Origin: Oceanobacillus massiliensis str. N'diop
Lineage (GTDB): Bacteria > Bacillota > Bacilli > Bacillales > Amphibacillaceae
Assembly: GCF_000285495.1 (NCBI RefSeq)
Contig: NZ_HE610978.1
Span: forward strand, 281,169-345,168
Reading direction: 5' to 3'
DNA: 64,000 bases
The position numbers and the translations under genes were made by a program. The notes below the pieces were generated by a model. The model searched no databases. It saw only the letters and a list, made by a program, of their open reading frames with translations, and was not told where the DNA came from. This document shows, piece by piece, positions 6,804 to 16,581 of the stretch. Every line of letters begins with the position of its first letter. The stretch's first letter is position 1.

Positions 6804-9125
6804 ATGATTTACGCAATTTTCGCTCCACTGATTTTGGCCCTATTTGTTCCACTACTGAGTAGGATTAAAGATAAAATACATACTGGTATTTTTGTTTTTT
6901 TCATACCACTGATTATATTTATATCCTTTGCCAGTCATATCGGGAGAAATTTCCAGCCCATAAGGGAAACCGTTAACTGGATACCATCAATGGGTATCAA
7001 CTTTGATTTCTATCTTGATGGCTTAAGCTTACTATTTGTACTGCTCATCAGTGGTATTGGGGCGCTGGTAGTTTTATACTCTGTATTTTATCTGAACAAA
7101 TCAGAGAAGCTTGGTTCTTTTTATGTCTATTTATTAATGTTTATGGCGGCAATGCTCGGTGTTGTTCTTTCCGATAATGTATTTGTACTTTATACATTCT
7201 GGGAATTGACATCCATTTCCTCATTCCTGCTAATTGGTTATTGGAATTTCAAGGAGCGTTCAAGATATGGCGCACAAAAATCCATGCTTATTACGGTGTT
7301 TGGCGGACTGAGCATGCTCGGTGGATTCATTCTGCTAACGCTTGTTACGGGTACAACGAGCATTCAGGGAATGATTGCTCAAGTGGATTCCATTCTGAAC
7401 AGTGATTATTTGCTTTTGATTCTCTTATTGATATTACTTGGAGCCTTTACCAAATCTGCCCAATTCCCTTTCCATATCTGGCTGCCGGATGCAATGGAAG
7501 CTCCTACGCCTGTCAGTGCTTATCTGCACTCTGCAACGATGGTGAAAGCGGGTATCTTTTTGGTAGCGAGATTTTCACCGATCTTCGCTACGTATGAATG
7601 GTTCTTTATCATTGTAAGTCTTGTGGGAATCGTTACGATGTCCTGGGGAGCTTATATGGCTGTGAGACAAACTGATCTTAAAGCAATCCTTGCCTTTTCA
7701 ACAATCAGCCAGCTTGGTATGATTATGGCAATGCTTGGATTCGGTACGGAAGCAGCAGCCTTTGCTGCCGTGTTCCATATTCTGAATCATGCAACCTTTA
7801 AAGGAAGTTTATTTATGGTTACGGGTATTATCGATCATGAAACAGGGACAAGAGATATCCGTAAACTAGGTGGGCTGATGACCTTTATGCCGATGACCGC
7901 GACACTTGCTCTATTCGGTACATTTTCCATGGCCGGGGTTCCATTGCCGTTTCTGAATGGCTTCTATAGTAAGGAATTGTTTTTTGGTGCCGCTGCTGAT
8001 TTGGAAGGCATCGACCTGCTTAGCCAAGCAATCCCTTATTTGGCGGTATTGGCAAGTATCTTTACCTTTGTGTATTCCATGTATTATTTCTTTGGTGTCT
8101 TTACCGGATCAAATCATGTCGATAAATTACCAAAGAAGCCACATGAAGCACCAATCGGAATGTTAATCTCCCCTATCATTCTTATATTGGGAGTTATCCT
8201 GATTGGTATCTTCCCGGATATGGTCAACGCACCATTCCTTCTGCACGCAGCTGAAGCAGTAAACAGCGGTGCAGAGTTTGCAAGCATCCATTATTGGCAT
8301 GGCTGGGACAGTACACCATTTATTATGTCACTCATTGTCGTAGCAATCGGAACTCTACTGTTCCTTACGCGTAAAAAATGGACCATGGTATATAATGTTC
8401 TCCCTGGTAAATTAAGCTTGAATAAGGCTTATGACTGGTTGATCGACAAAGTGGATAGTTATTCAGAGGCTATCACCAATACGTATATGACTGGATCTTT
8501 AAAAACGTATATGGCCCTAATTCTCGGTGCGATGTTTGTCGTAACAACGGCAATCATGATAATCACTGGCGGATTCACGATAAGCTTTGCCGACACTGCC
8601 GATCTTAGCAGCCTGGAGATTTCCGTTGTAATCATTATCATAATCGGTGCAGTTGCTACACTCTTTACTAAAAATAATCTGGCTGCGATTCTCGTTGTCG
8701 GAATTGTCGGCTATGGGGTTTCTATGCTTTTCGCAATATACCGTGCACCGGATATTGCTCTAACACAGCTCGTAATCGAAACAGTATCCATTGCGCTCTT
8801 CCTGCTTTGTTTCTATCACCTGCCTAAAATGGAAAAGCGTGTAGAAAGCGCTCGTACCATATCATTGAATCTGATTATATCAGTCGGCTTTGGAGCGATG
8901 ATGACATTGATTGGCATCTCAGCACATAGCACGAATTGGTTTGACTCTATATCGGATTACTTCCTGGAAACCTCCTATAAGCTTGGTGGTGGAGATAATG
9001 TTGTCAATGTAATCCTTGTAGATATGCGCGGACTGGATACATTATTTGAAATAACCGTGCTGGGAATTGCTGCACTAGCAGTATTCGGCCTCATAAAGAT
9101 GACCAAAAATAAGGAGGCGAAATAA
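6804..9125 (+). CDS. mrpA: Mrp Na+/H+ antiporter subunit A
   Basis: Largest subunit of the multisubunit monovalent cation/proton antiporter, homologous to complex I NuoL; 773 residues, almost entirely membrane helices. The proton-translocating core carries the conserved helix-breaking segments around residues 120-400 (FTKSAQFPFHIWLPDAMEAPTPVSAYLHSA region, FSTISQLGMI). The C-terminal third contains the MbhD-like APDIALTQLVIET motif and ends in VNVILVDMRGLDTLFEITVL, the normal MrpA terminus. It is followed directly by mrpC; no mrpB is present. Likely role: Na+ export and pH homeostasis. Confidence 0.95.
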   Translation: MIYAIFAPLILALFVPLLSRIKDKIHTGIFVFFIPLIIFISFASHIGRNFQPIRETVNWIPSMGINFDFYLDGLSLLFVLLISGIGALVVLYSVFYLNKSEKLGSFYVYLLMFMAAMLGVVLSDNVFVLYTFWELTSISSFLLIGYWNFKERSRYGAQKSMLITVFGGLSMLGGFILLTLVTGTTSIQGMIAQVDSILNSDYLLLILLLILLGAFTKSAQFPFHIWLPDAMEAPTPVSAYLHSATMVKAGIFLVARFSPIFATYEWFFIIVSLVGIVTMSWGAYMAVRQTDLKAILAFSTISQLGMIMAMLGFGTEAAAFAAVFHILNHATFKGSLFMVTGIIDHETGTRDIRKLGGLMTFMPMTATLALFGTFSMAGVPLPFLNGFYSKELFFGAAADLEGIDLLSQAIPYLAVLASIFTFVYSMYYFFGVFTGSNHVDKLPKKPHEAPIGMLISPIILILGVILIGIFPDMVNAPFLLHAAEAVNSGAEFASIHYWHGWDSTPFIMSLIVVAIGTLLFLTRKKWTMVYNVLPGKLSLNKAYDWLIDKVDSYSEAITNTYMTGSLKTYMALILGAMFVVTTAIMIITGGFTISFADTADLSSLEISVVIIIIIGAVATLFTKNNLAAILVVGIVGYGVSMLFAIYRAPDIALTQLVIETVSIALFLLCFYHLPKMEKRVESARTISLNLIISVGFGAMMTLIGISAHSTNWFDSISDYFLETSYKLGGGDNVVNVILVDMRGLDTLFEITVLGIAALAVFGLIKMTKNKEAK

Positions 9126-9464
9126 TTGGAAATCATTATTTTGATTCTCGCGGGAGTATTGTTTGCAACAGCAATCTATAATCTTTTGCAAAAACAATTG
9201 CTCCGAATTATCATCGGTACGGTTTTACTATCACATGGAGCCCATTTGTTCATACTGACAATGGGTAAATTAAAAACAGGTATGGCTCCGGTTTTGACAG
9301 AGGGTATAACAGACTATACCGATCCGTTGCCCCAGGCCCTGATCCTGACATCGATCGTTATCAGTTTCGGTATTACCGCCCTTTTGCTGGTACTGGCATA
9401 CCGTACAACACAGGAAAACAAAACAGATAATATGGAAGAGTTGAGGGGTAATCCGAATGAGTAA
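9126..9464 (+). CDS. mrpC: Mrp antiporter subunit C
   Basis: 112-residue NuoK-like subunit with three predicted membrane helices; IGTVLLSHGAHLFIL and ALILTSIVISFGITALLL are typical. It starts at TTG immediately after the mrpA stop, with AAGGAGGCG inside the mrpA end, so it is translationally coupled. In most operons mrpB would lie between A and C. It overlaps mrpD by 8 bp. Confidence 0.92.
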   Translation: MEIIILILAGVLFATAIYNLLQKQLLRIIIGTVLLSHGAHLFILTMGKLKTGMAPVLTEGITDYTDPLPQALILTSIVISFGITALLLVLAYRTTQENKTDNMEELRGNPNE

Positions 9465-10938
9465 TCTAGCTGTTCTACCAATACTTATACCGTTAATATC
9501 AGCTGTAATTCTTATATTTTTCAATTCAAAAGTCAATGTTTCCAGAATGCTGACCAAGATTTTTTCAGTTGTAAGTCTAGGGGCTTCCGTCTACATTGCC
9601 TGGCAGGTAATTGAACACGGAACGATTGTACTGGAAACGGGAGGTTGGGTGGCACCTTATGGTATTGTGCTTGTTTTAGACTCACTTGCAGCCGTCCTTG
9701 TACTTACAACAAATATAATTTCAGTGGCAGGTGCTTTTTTTGCACCCTATGCCGGATTGGGTGAGAAAGAACGATTTTATTTCTACCCCTTCTACTTTTT
9801 CCTGATTACAGGGGTATCAGGTGCCTTCATAACTGGTGACCTATTTAACCTTTTCGTATTTTTTGAAGTGCTGCTGATGGCTTCCTATGCATTGATTGTG
9901 CTTGGTGGCGGGAAAGTACAGTTAAGAGAGTCTGTGAAATATCTTTTGATCAATCTATTTTCCTCCATGCTATTTGTTACGGCAGTAGCCTTCCTTTATG
10001 GGGTTGTCGGCACCATTAACATGGCTCAGATTGCCCAGCGTGTACAGGAGATCGATCAACAAGGCATCTTAACGACAATTGGAATATTGCTCTTTTTCGT
10101 CTTTGCAACGAAAGCAGCTGTCTTCCCGCTTTACTACTGGTTACCGAATTCGTACATAGTGCCCAATCCATTAATTTCTGCTCTGTTTGGTGCTTTGCTC
10201 ACTAAAGTCGGGGTATACTCTCTAATCAGGGTGTTTACATTAATTTTTATCTATAGAATTGATTTGACACATGATATCTTTTTATGGATAGCTGGATTGT
10301 CCATGATATTCGGGGTTATCGGCGCGTTATCAACCAATAATGTTAAACTCATCGTTGCCTATAACATTATTCCTGCCATTGGATACGTCTTAATGGGGAT
10401 TGGAATATTCAACCAGGCAGCATTAAGCGGCTCCATCTATTACCTGATTCAGGATATGATTGTAAAGTCAGCGTTGTTTCTGCTGATTGGTATCATTGTC
10501 TATGTGGCCGGCACGTCGGATTTAAGGAAAATGAATGGGCTGATCCATCATTATCCCGTGCTCGGATGGCTGTTATTCATCTCTGCATTCGTATTGGCAG
10601 GAATTCCGCCTTTCAGTGGATTTATCGGCAAGCTGCTGCTGCTTGAAGGGGCATTTAAAAGTGATTTGATCATCCTTGCAATAATCGGATTGCTGACAAG
10701 CCTGCTGATCCTCTATTCCATCATAAAAATCTTCGTACGAGGGTTCTGGGGGGATGAAGAGGCAATGGCCGGGATAGAAAAGAAACCAATTAAAGGCATG
10801 GTAGCACCAGTCGTTTTTCTATTGTCACTTACGGTGGTGCTTGGTGCTGGCGCTGAGTTATTCTATCCGATTGCAGATTCGATTGCTGCTTATCTGCTGG
10901 ACCCGCAAATCTATGTTGATTCTGTTTTAAAGGAGTAG
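9457..10938 (+). CDS. mrpD: Mrp antiporter subunit D
   Basis: 493-residue NuoM/NuoN-like proton channel subunit. The GDLFNLFVFFEVLLMASYALI region carries the conserved membrane glutamate, and KAAVFPLYYWLPNSY carries the conserved lysine. Helices fill nearly the whole length. ATG follows GAGGGG within mrpC. Its stop abuts mrpE. MrpA and MrpD together are expected to form the ion pathways of the complex. Confidence 0.95.
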   Translation: MSNLAVLPILIPLISAVILIFFNSKVNVSRMLTKIFSVVSLGASVYIAWQVIEHGTIVLETGGWVAPYGIVLVLDSLAAVLVLTTNIISVAGAFFAPYAGLGEKERFYFYPFYFFLITGVSGAFITGDLFNLFVFFEVLLMASYALIVLGGGKVQLRESVKYLLINLFSSMLFVTAVAFLYGVVGTINMAQIAQRVQEIDQQGILTTIGILLFFVFATKAAVFPLYYWLPNSYIVPNPLISALFGALLTKVGVYSLIRVFTLIFIYRIDLTHDIFLWIAGLSMIFGVIGALSTNNVKLIVAYNIIPAIGYVLMGIGIFNQAALSGSIYYLIQDMIVKSALFLLIGIIVYVAGTSDLRKMNGLIHHYPVLGWLLFISAFVLAGIPPFSGFIGKLLLLEGAFKSDLIILAIIGLLTSLLILYSIIKIFVRGFWGDEEAMAGIEKKPIKGMVAPVVFLLSLTVVLGAGAELFYPIADSIAAYLLDPQIYVDSVLKE

Positions 10939-10944
10939 TTGAAG

Positions 10945-11421
10945 ATGCCATTTCAAATCGTAATTAATTTAACTGTTGCAATTATGTGGATGTTCTTAAG
11001 TGAATCTTATACAATGCCAAGCTTTATCACTGGTTTCATCTTCGGTATTCTGCTCCTCCTCTTATTGAGGAGGTTTTTACCAGGTGGCTTTTACCTGAAA
11101 CGAGTATTTAAAGCATTCAAATTATTATTCATCTTCATAAGAGAGATGATTCTATCCAACATTGATATGATTAAATATATTTATTCGCCACAGCCAATCA
11201 AAGAGCCGGGCATTTTTGAATATCCGATAGAGTTAAAACGTGACTGGGAGATTACCCTGCTGGCGAATCTTATATCCTTGACACCAGGAACACTCTCGAT
11301 CGCCATCTCAGATGACAAATCAAAATTATACATCCATGCGATGCATATTGATGACGTGGAGATTGAAATCAAATCGATAAAGGATACATTTGAAAAGACA
11401 ATCATGGAGGTGACAAGATGA
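10945..11421 (+). CDS. mrpE: Mrp antiporter subunit E
   Basis: 158-residue subunit, the same length as B. subtilis MrpE. N-terminal membrane helices are followed by a soluble C-terminal part (ITLLANLISLTPGTLSIAISDDKSKLYIHAMH). The ATG at 10945 is preferred over an in-frame TTG at 10939, because AAAGGAG then has a 9-nt spacing and the protein begins MPFQI as in relatives. Its end overlaps the mrpF start by 4 bp. Confidence 0.92.
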   Translation: MPFQIVINLTVAIMWMFLSESYTMPSFITGFIFGILLLLLLRRFLPGGFYLKRVFKAFKLLFIFIREMILSNIDMIKYIYSPQPIKEPGIFEYPIELKRDWEITLLANLISLTPGTLSIAISDDKSKLYIHAMHIDDVEIEIKSIKDTFEKTIMEVTR

Positions 11422-11723
11422 CGGACGTACTTCAAGCAACAGAGACAGTACTAGAATGGACATTGCTGGTTGGGTTTGCCGGTATTTCCCTCTCGTTAAT
11501 TATGCTTATGTATCAGACCATTGTTGGTCCCTATAACAGTGACCGTGCCGTTGCACTTGATACTATCGGGATCAATCTAATGGCAATCGCTGCCCTGCTC
11601 TCGATTTATCTTGTGACCGATAAATTGAATGATATCGTATTATTGATCGGGATTCTTGCTTTTCTTGGTACTGTCGGTATAGCCAAATATTTGGAAGCAG
11701 GTGTTATCATTGACAGAAATTGA
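11418..11723 (+). CDS. mrpF: Mrp antiporter subunit F
   Basis: 101-residue protein with three membrane helices; MYQTIVGPYNSDRAVALDTIGINLMAI is the diagnostic MrpF core, with the GP-x-DR-x-ALD element. The ATG overlaps the mrpE stop and has GGAGG 7 nt upstream. It is overlapped by mrpG at its 3' end. Confidence 0.93.
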   Translation: MTDVLQATETVLEWTLLVGFAGISLSLIMLMYQTIVGPYNSDRAVALDTIGINLMAIAALLSIYLVTDKLNDIVLLIGILAFLGTVGIAKYLEAGVIIDRN

Positions 11724-12105
11724 AGCTTTGTTTCGTATAATTATAAATATAGCGATCATTTTTTCCACTTTAGTTGGTACGTTCTTTATCCTTTCAGCTT
11801 CGATTGGAATTATTCGCTTTCCCGATATTTTCACAAAGCTGCATGCAGCAACAAAGGCATCCACTTTAGGTGTCATCAGTATCCTTATTGCCGCTTTCTT
11901 GTTCCTTTATCTTCAGCATTCAATTATTAGCGGGAAGCTGCTGCTTGCCATTGGATTTATCCTGCTTACCAATCCGGTTTCAGCACATATGATCTCACGG
12001 GCAGCACATCTAAAGGGTGTAAAGCCAGTACTCAACAATCGGAAGGATGAATATAACGAAGCAATGAAAAATCTTGAAAGCAACACATCAGCCAATCGCG
12101 AGTGA
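11710..12105 (+). CDS. mrpG: Mrp antiporter subunit G
   Basis: 131-residue subunit with three membrane helices. The conserved stretch GIIRFPDIFTKLHAATKAST (about residues 33-52) identifies it. TTG at 11710 is preferred to GTG at 11701, as GCAGGTG then lies 6 nt away. The gene overlaps mrpF by 14 bp. It is the last gene of the operon; a weak hairpin, AAGCAA/TTGCTT (12112-12129) followed by TCTTATTTT, may end transcription. Confidence 0.92.
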   Translation: MTEIEALFRIIINIAIIFSTLVGTFFILSASIGIIRFPDIFTKLHAATKASTLGVISILIAAFLFLYLQHSIISGKLLLAIGFILLTNPVSAHMISRAAHLKGVKPVLNNRKDEYNEAMKNLESNTSANRE

Positions 12106-12241
12106 CTGCAGAAGCAAGCTTGTTTGCTTTCTTATTTTCATAAATGGGATTAAAACGTTTAATTAAAGGGAAATATGTTTAATAATACTATTTTTATGTC
12201 AAATGAAAGATGAAAAGATTTTAAAGATTGTGAGGATTATT

Positions 12242-13723
12242 ATGATGAATACATATGAATTGCTTTCCAGCCTGAAAATGAAACAGGTTTTTGGAATGGT
12301 ACCAGATCATATACAAGCACTCCAAGATGATTCCAGAAAAGTGGTAAAGGACTCTATGTTCATATGTATCCGCGGTTATACTGTTGACGGGCATAATTAT
12401 TATTCTGAAGCGATTAGAAATGGAGCGACCGTTATTATTGCAGAGGAGAAGCTTGATATTGATTTGGATCATGTTGCTTTAGTTGTCGTAAAAGATTCAA
12501 AGAAGGCCTTGGCACTTTTAGCCTGTAAATTTTATGGCTACCCTTCAAGTCATCTAAAGATTTTTGGTGTGACCGGTACGAATGGAAAAACTACTGTCAC
12601 ATCACTGATCAACCATGTTTTAAAAAAATCCGGTCAGAAAACGGCACTGTCAGGCACAATCGGTTCTCAATTAGATGAAGCATTTTCAAGCAGTCCCAAT
12701 ACGACGTGCGATGCTTTGACAAATCAGCAAATGATGAAGAAAGCTTATGATGCCGATATAAAGAATATGGTAATGGAAGTCTCTTCCCATGGCCTGTCTC
12801 AAGGCAGATTATGGGGCGTAGACTATGATATCGTAACGTTCACAAACCTAACACAAGACCATTTGGATTATCACAATACAATGGATGAATATGGCTATAC
12901 CAAAGGATTGCTATTTGCCCAGTTAGGCAATGATTTGACAAAGGAAAAGTTCGTCGTTTTGAATCAGGACGATCCCTGGTTCGAAAAATACTCGATTATG
13001 TCGCCAGCTGAAGTAATTTCATACGGTATCCAAAGTGACGCCCATTTTAAGGCAGAAGATATCGATTGCCAAGAGAATGGGACCGAATTTAACCTTATTA
13101 CCCCAGAAGGCACATACCGAATGAGCATAAATCTCCTAGGAGAATTTAATGTTTATAATACGCTTGCAGCAATAGCATCGCTCTACGCCAAAGGTGATAT
13201 ACCACTGGAACGGATCATCCATTCGGTTCAAGAGATGAGACCGGTAAGCGGGCGTATGGAAAAGATCGATGTCGATTCACCGATAACGATCTATCTGGAT
13301 TATGCACATACTCCAGATGCTATTGAAAAGGCAATTACTACTGTCCAGCCTTTTAAAAGGAATAGGCTCATATTCGTTGCTGGAACAGGCGGAAATCGTG
13401 ATGAGCTGAAACGGCCGATAATGGCTGAAAAAGCGTCTGCCGCAGATTATGTTATCCTGACGGTGAATGACCCTCGTTTTGAGGACCCCTCTTCCATCCT
13501 TTACGATATGGAAAAAGGGATGCGTCATAACAATTATGATATGATCCCAGATCGCAAAGAAGCAATACACCAGGCAATCGATATTAGTGAACCTGGAGAT
13601 ATCATTATTATTGCAGGGAAAGGCCAGGAAGATTACCAAGTGATTGAAGATAAAAAGTATCCTCACAGCGATAAAAAAATTGCATTGGAAAAATGCATGT
13701 CCAAGTATCCTTACACCGTCTAA
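12242..13723 (+). CDS. MurE-type UDP-N-acetylmuramyl peptide ligase
   Basis: 493-residue Mur ligase. The N-terminal domain binds UDP-MurNAc-dipeptide (QDDSRKVVKDSMFICIRGY). The P-loop GVTGTNGKTTVT is near residue 112, and VMEVSSHGLSQGRL is present. The residue-3 selectivity loop reads NDPRFEDP, whereas diaminopimelate-adding MurE normally has DNPR and lysine-adding enzymes have other forms; the key Arg is kept. It is isolated from any mur/dcw cluster and lies between mrp and sigK, so it is probably a second MurE. ATG at 12242 has GAGG 6 nt upstream; an in-frame ATG at 12203 lacks a site. Confidence 0.82.
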   Translation: MMNTYELLSSLKMKQVFGMVPDHIQALQDDSRKVVKDSMFICIRGYTVDGHNYYSEAIRNGATVIIAEEKLDIDLDHVALVVVKDSKKALALLACKFYGYPSSHLKIFGVTGTNGKTTVTSLINHVLKKSGQKTALSGTIGSQLDEAFSSSPNTTCDALTNQQMMKKAYDADIKNMVMEVSSHGLSQGRLWGVDYDIVTFTNLTQDHLDYHNTMDEYGYTKGLLFAQLGNDLTKEKFVVLNQDDPWFEKYSIMSPAEVISYGIQSDAHFKAEDIDCQENGTEFNLITPEGTYRMSINLLGEFNVYNTLAAIASLYAKGDIPLERIIHSVQEMRPVSGRMEKIDVDSPITIYLDYAHTPDAIEKAITTVQPFKRNRLIFVAGTGGNRDELKRPIMAEKASAADYVILTVNDPRFEDPSSILYDMEKGMRHNNYDMIPDRKEAIHQAIDISEPGDIIIIAGKGQEDYQVIEDKKYPHSDKKIALEKCMSKYPYTV

Positions 13724-13862
13724 AGCATTAGAATCTTTTAGATATTATTATCATGGACAGACACTAATCAACTCCTTGCTTCATAAAGATGATATATAGG
13801 CAAATACCCAACAACATCTTTTTGAACTTGAACCAGAATACCTGCCTGGGAGGTGATTGCGT

Positions 13863-14567
13863 TTGTCCGGGATACTATCTGTTCTTGCTCTTCTTATCAA
13901 AGAAGCCATCTTTTTCGTTTCCTATGTAAAAAATCATGCTTTCCCACAGCCTTTACCCTCTGATGAAGAGGCAAAATACATCCAGGAAATGCAAAATGGC
14001 AGCGAATCTGCCAGAAATAAGTTAATTGAACATAATTTGCGGCTTGTTGCACATATCGTCAAGAAATTCGAAAATACTGGTGAGGATATGGAAGACTTGA
14101 TTTCAATTGGAACAATTGGGCTGATTAAGGGTGTTGAAAGCTTTTCCACCGATAAAGGTACAAAATTGGCCACCTATGCAGCAAGATGTATTGAAAATGA
14201 AATTCTGATGCATTTACGGGCACTGAAGAAAGTAAAAAAAGATGTATCTTTACATGACCCCATCGGTCAGGATAAAGAAGGAAACGAGATTAGCCTGATT
14301 GATATACTAGAGGCTGAAAATGATAATGTTATTGAATACATTCAGCTAAATATGGAAATTGCCAAAATGCAAAAGTATTTCTCTGTCCTAGATAAACGGG
14401 AACGTGAGGTAATTGTCTACCGATATGGTCTGAACGATTATGAAGAAATGACACAAAGAGAGATTGCCAAAAAGCTGAATATTTCCAGAAGCTATGTTTC
14501 ACGAATTGAAAAAAGGGCTTTAATGAAGGTTTTCCACGAGTATTACCGAAAAGAACGGCAAAATTAA
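13863..14567 (+). CDS. sigK: RNA polymerase sporulation factor sigma-K, uninterrupted
   Basis: Late mother-cell sigma factor; 234 residues. The N-terminal hydrophobic pro-sequence ([23 protein letters not shown]) is the part removed by SpoIVFB in relatives. Region 2 ([32 protein letters not shown]) and the region 4 helix-turn-helix ([23 protein letters not shown]) are complete. In B. subtilis the gene is split by the skin element; here it is continuous. Start: TTG at 13863, 9 nt after GGGAGGTG; the in-frame TTG at 13857 is too close. Confidence 0.95.
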   Translation: MSGILSVLALLIKEAIFFVSYVKNHAFPQPLPSDEEAKYIQEMQNGSESARNKLIEHNLRLVAHIVKKFENTGEDMEDLISIGTIGLIKGVESFSTDKGTKLATYAARCIENEILMHLRALKKVKKDVSLHDPIGQDKEGNEISLIDILEAENDNVIEYIQLNMEIAKMQKYFSVLDKREREVIVYRYGLNDYEEMTQREIAKKLNISRSYVSRIEKRALMKVFHEYYRKERQN

Positions 14568-14568
14568 G

Positions 14569-14612
14569 GCAGGAGCGCTAAAATTAACCTTTAGCGCCCC
14601 TGCTTCTTTTTG
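14569..14612. terminator. Terminator between sigK and mtnN
   Basis: Stem GCAGG-A-GCGCTAAA / TTTAGCGC-CC-CTGC (14569-14583 / 14590-14604) followed by TTCTTTTT on plus. It lies between the convergent stops of sigK and mtnN and may serve both. Confidence 0.8.
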
Positions 14613-14626
14613 TGTCTTATTTTATG

Positions 14627-15319
14627 CTATTCAATCTCCTTCAGCATATTCATAATCAATTCTGCAGCATTTTTGGCTGCCTTTTCCAGGAATTGATCAA
14701 ATGATACCGAGGATTTCTTCCCTGCTATATCCGATAATGCCCGGATGATGACAAATGGCTTTCCGTACTGATGACAAACCTGAGCCACTGCTGCAGCTTC
14801 CATCTCTGCTGCGAGCATTTCCGGAAATTTTTGACGTACAAATGCGACTCTGCTTGGATCTTCCATAAATGAATCTCCTGTCGCAATAATCCCCTGTTCA
14901 TACTTGATATCCAGATTTTCGATTGCTGACACCGCTGCCCTTACTAAATTACCATCGGCCTGATACATTGCCGGCAATCCTGGAACCTGTCCGTAAGCAT
15001 AATCAAACGCCGTTACATCCACGTCATGATGGACTACTTCTTTCGAAATGACCACGTCCCCGACTTCAAGGCTTTCAGCAAAGCCGCCTGCCGATCCGGT
15101 GTTAATCACATGTGTCGGAGAAAAACGTTCCAGCAGAATGGTTGTCGCCATTGCGGCATTCACTTTACCGATGCCCGATTGCAGAAGAACAACTTCCTTT
15201 CCGCGCAGTTGTCCTTCTATAAAGTGACAATTGGCTACCGTCACTTCCTTGCTATCTGTCATATTTTCCTTTAACAGGGCCATTTCCTCATCCATTGCCC
15301 CAATAATTCCAATCTTCAT
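14627..15319 (-). CDS. mtnN: 5'-methylthioadenosine/S-adenosylhomocysteine nucleosidase
   Basis: Cleaves adenine from methylthioadenosine and S-adenosylhomocysteine, clearing by-products of polyamine synthesis and methylation; 230 residues. [12 protein letters not shown] near residue 5 carries catalytic Glu12, and ALSDIAGKK near 195 carries the catalytic Asp. ATG at 15319 follows GGAGG by 7 nt; a 15-codon upstream extension overlapping yrrS has no site. It lies downstream of yrrS on the same strand. Confidence 0.95.
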   Translation of the reverse strand: MKIGIIGAMDEEMALLKENMTDSKEVTVANCHFIEGQLRGKEVVLLQSGIGKVNAAMATTILLERFSPTHVINTGSAGGFAESLEVGDVVISKEVVHHDVDVTAFDYAYGQVPGLPAMYQADGNLVRAAVSAIENLDIKYEQGIIATGDSFMEDPSRVAFVRQKFPEMLAAEMEAAAVAQVCHQYGKPFVIIRALSDIAGKKSSVSFDQFLEKAAKNAAELIMNMLKEIE

Positions 15320-15350
15320 CCAGAATCCTCCAGTTTGCTTTCTTCGGCTA

Positions 15351-16040
15351 TTATTTCTTATCATTCTCTATTAGAACTTCTATTTTTTTCGGCTGCCAGC
15401 CTTCTCCATCTATCCAGTCCATGAACACACGGTAGGTATCCGTTTCTGCCTTATCCGAAACAGTTGCAATTACTTTCTGTTCGCCGCCATTATCAACCCA
15501 CCATACTATCATATCATCTTCTGCTATTCCCGTGGCCATTGCCGCTGCCCTTTTTACTTCGATCCGGTCATCTGAACCGTCGTCAAAGTTGGTTGTATGC
15601 GGACCGGTTTGTTCGGTGCCGATTGGGTCCCAGTTGCCGGAATATGCTTCAGCTACATTATTATCGGACGGTTCTGCAGGTTCCGTTTCTATATCTTCCT
15701 CTGTAGTTTCCTGTTCTTCTTCATCGATAGGATCTTCTCCCGATTCGTTTTCCTCAGCAGATTCCTCTTGATTTGAGTCATCATTAGCAGAAGAATCATC
15801 CTCTGCATTATTCTCAGCTTCTTCATCTTCATCCTCAGTCTCCGTGACCAGGAAATCAGAATCCTCCTGCTCGCTTCCTGTTGAATCCTCAGCCGTTTCA
15901 TCATTGCCGCCGAAAAGCCATACAGCAAGCAGAATGATCAGCAGCAATGCTCCTGCTACAAGGAAAATAGAAATTGCCTTTGTATTTTTTCTGCGTTTAT
16001 CAAATTTGTTTAAGCGTGAATGATTGTCTGAATCGCTCAT
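15351..16040 (-). CDS. yrrS: YrrS family DUF1510 membrane protein
   Basis: 229-residue protein with a short basic cytoplasmic N-terminus, one membrane helix (about 22-44) and an extracellular linker extremely rich in Glu/Asp/Ser (about 48-130). The C-terminal domain contains [16 protein letters not shown] and [10 protein letters not shown], as in DUF1510 YrrS. In B. subtilis yrrS pairs with the penicillin-binding protein gene pbpI; no PBP gene is present next to it here. Function is not established. Confidence 0.85.
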   Translation of the reverse strand: MSDSDNHSRLNKFDKRRKNTKAISIFLVAGALLLIILLAVWLFGGNDETAEDSTGSEQEDSDFLVTETEDEDEEAENNAEDDSSANDDSNQEESAEENESGEDPIDEEEQETTEEDIETEPAEPSDNNVAEAYSGNWDPIGTEQTGPHTTNFDDGSDDRIEVKRAAAMATGIAEDDMIVWWVDNGGEQKVIATVSDKAETDTYRVFMDWIDGEGWQPKKIEVLIENDKK

Positions 16041-16120
16041 CTCTATTCCCTCCTATTTCTATATTATAGTATCATATAATAGGATATATTCCGATTCAAA
16101 CCATAACCATTTGTTTCACC

Positions 16121-16375
16121 TTAATTCCTATCATTATTGTATTGACCAAACACCCGACGCGGACCGATAAACCAGCCGATCAGGATTAGAAAAATAACGG
16201 CCAATAGAATAATCGGGATTACTGTCGCTGTTGTGACGTTATCTACTATCCCTGTATCCAAAAGAAAGTCTCTCATTTTATTTACCGCCCATAGAGCGGA
16301 CACAACAATCCAGCCGATGATTTCTGAAAATAGCATCTTCAAGAAATCAAGAACACTATTTAACATTTCTTCCAT
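16121..16375 (-). CDS. Small two-helix membrane protein, unknown function
   Basis: 84 residues with predicted membrane helices at about 15-31 and 50-71, and a basic/polar tail (GPRRVFGQYNNDRN). ATG follows GAGGAGGG at 6 nt, a strong site that supports a real gene. I do not recognise the family. It lies alone between yrrS and a lipoprotein gene, in the position where B. subtilis has pbpI. Confidence 0.6.
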   Translation of the reverse strand: MEEMLNSVLDFLKMLFSEIIGWIVVSALWAVNKMRDFLLDTGIVDNVTTATVIPIILLAVIFLILIGWFIGPRRVFGQYNNDRN

Positions 16376-16581
16376 TTTATTCCCTCCTCTTGAAAACTTG
16401 ATTGAGGTTAAATTTTGTTATCGGCTTCAGCTGGAAATACTGTTGAAGTCCAAATATAGACCGAATTTCTCAAATGATGGTTTATGCAGTCGGCTACAAG
16501 CACGACCGAAAATACACCCTTATAGATGAAAAGTATCCTCAATATATTTTATCGAGCACTGGATACAATTAATTAAAATGA

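Noticed and set aside
16473..16571. 32-codon plus-strand ORF upstream of the small membrane protein
   Set aside because: No ribosome binding site and no recognisable relatives; treated as chance.
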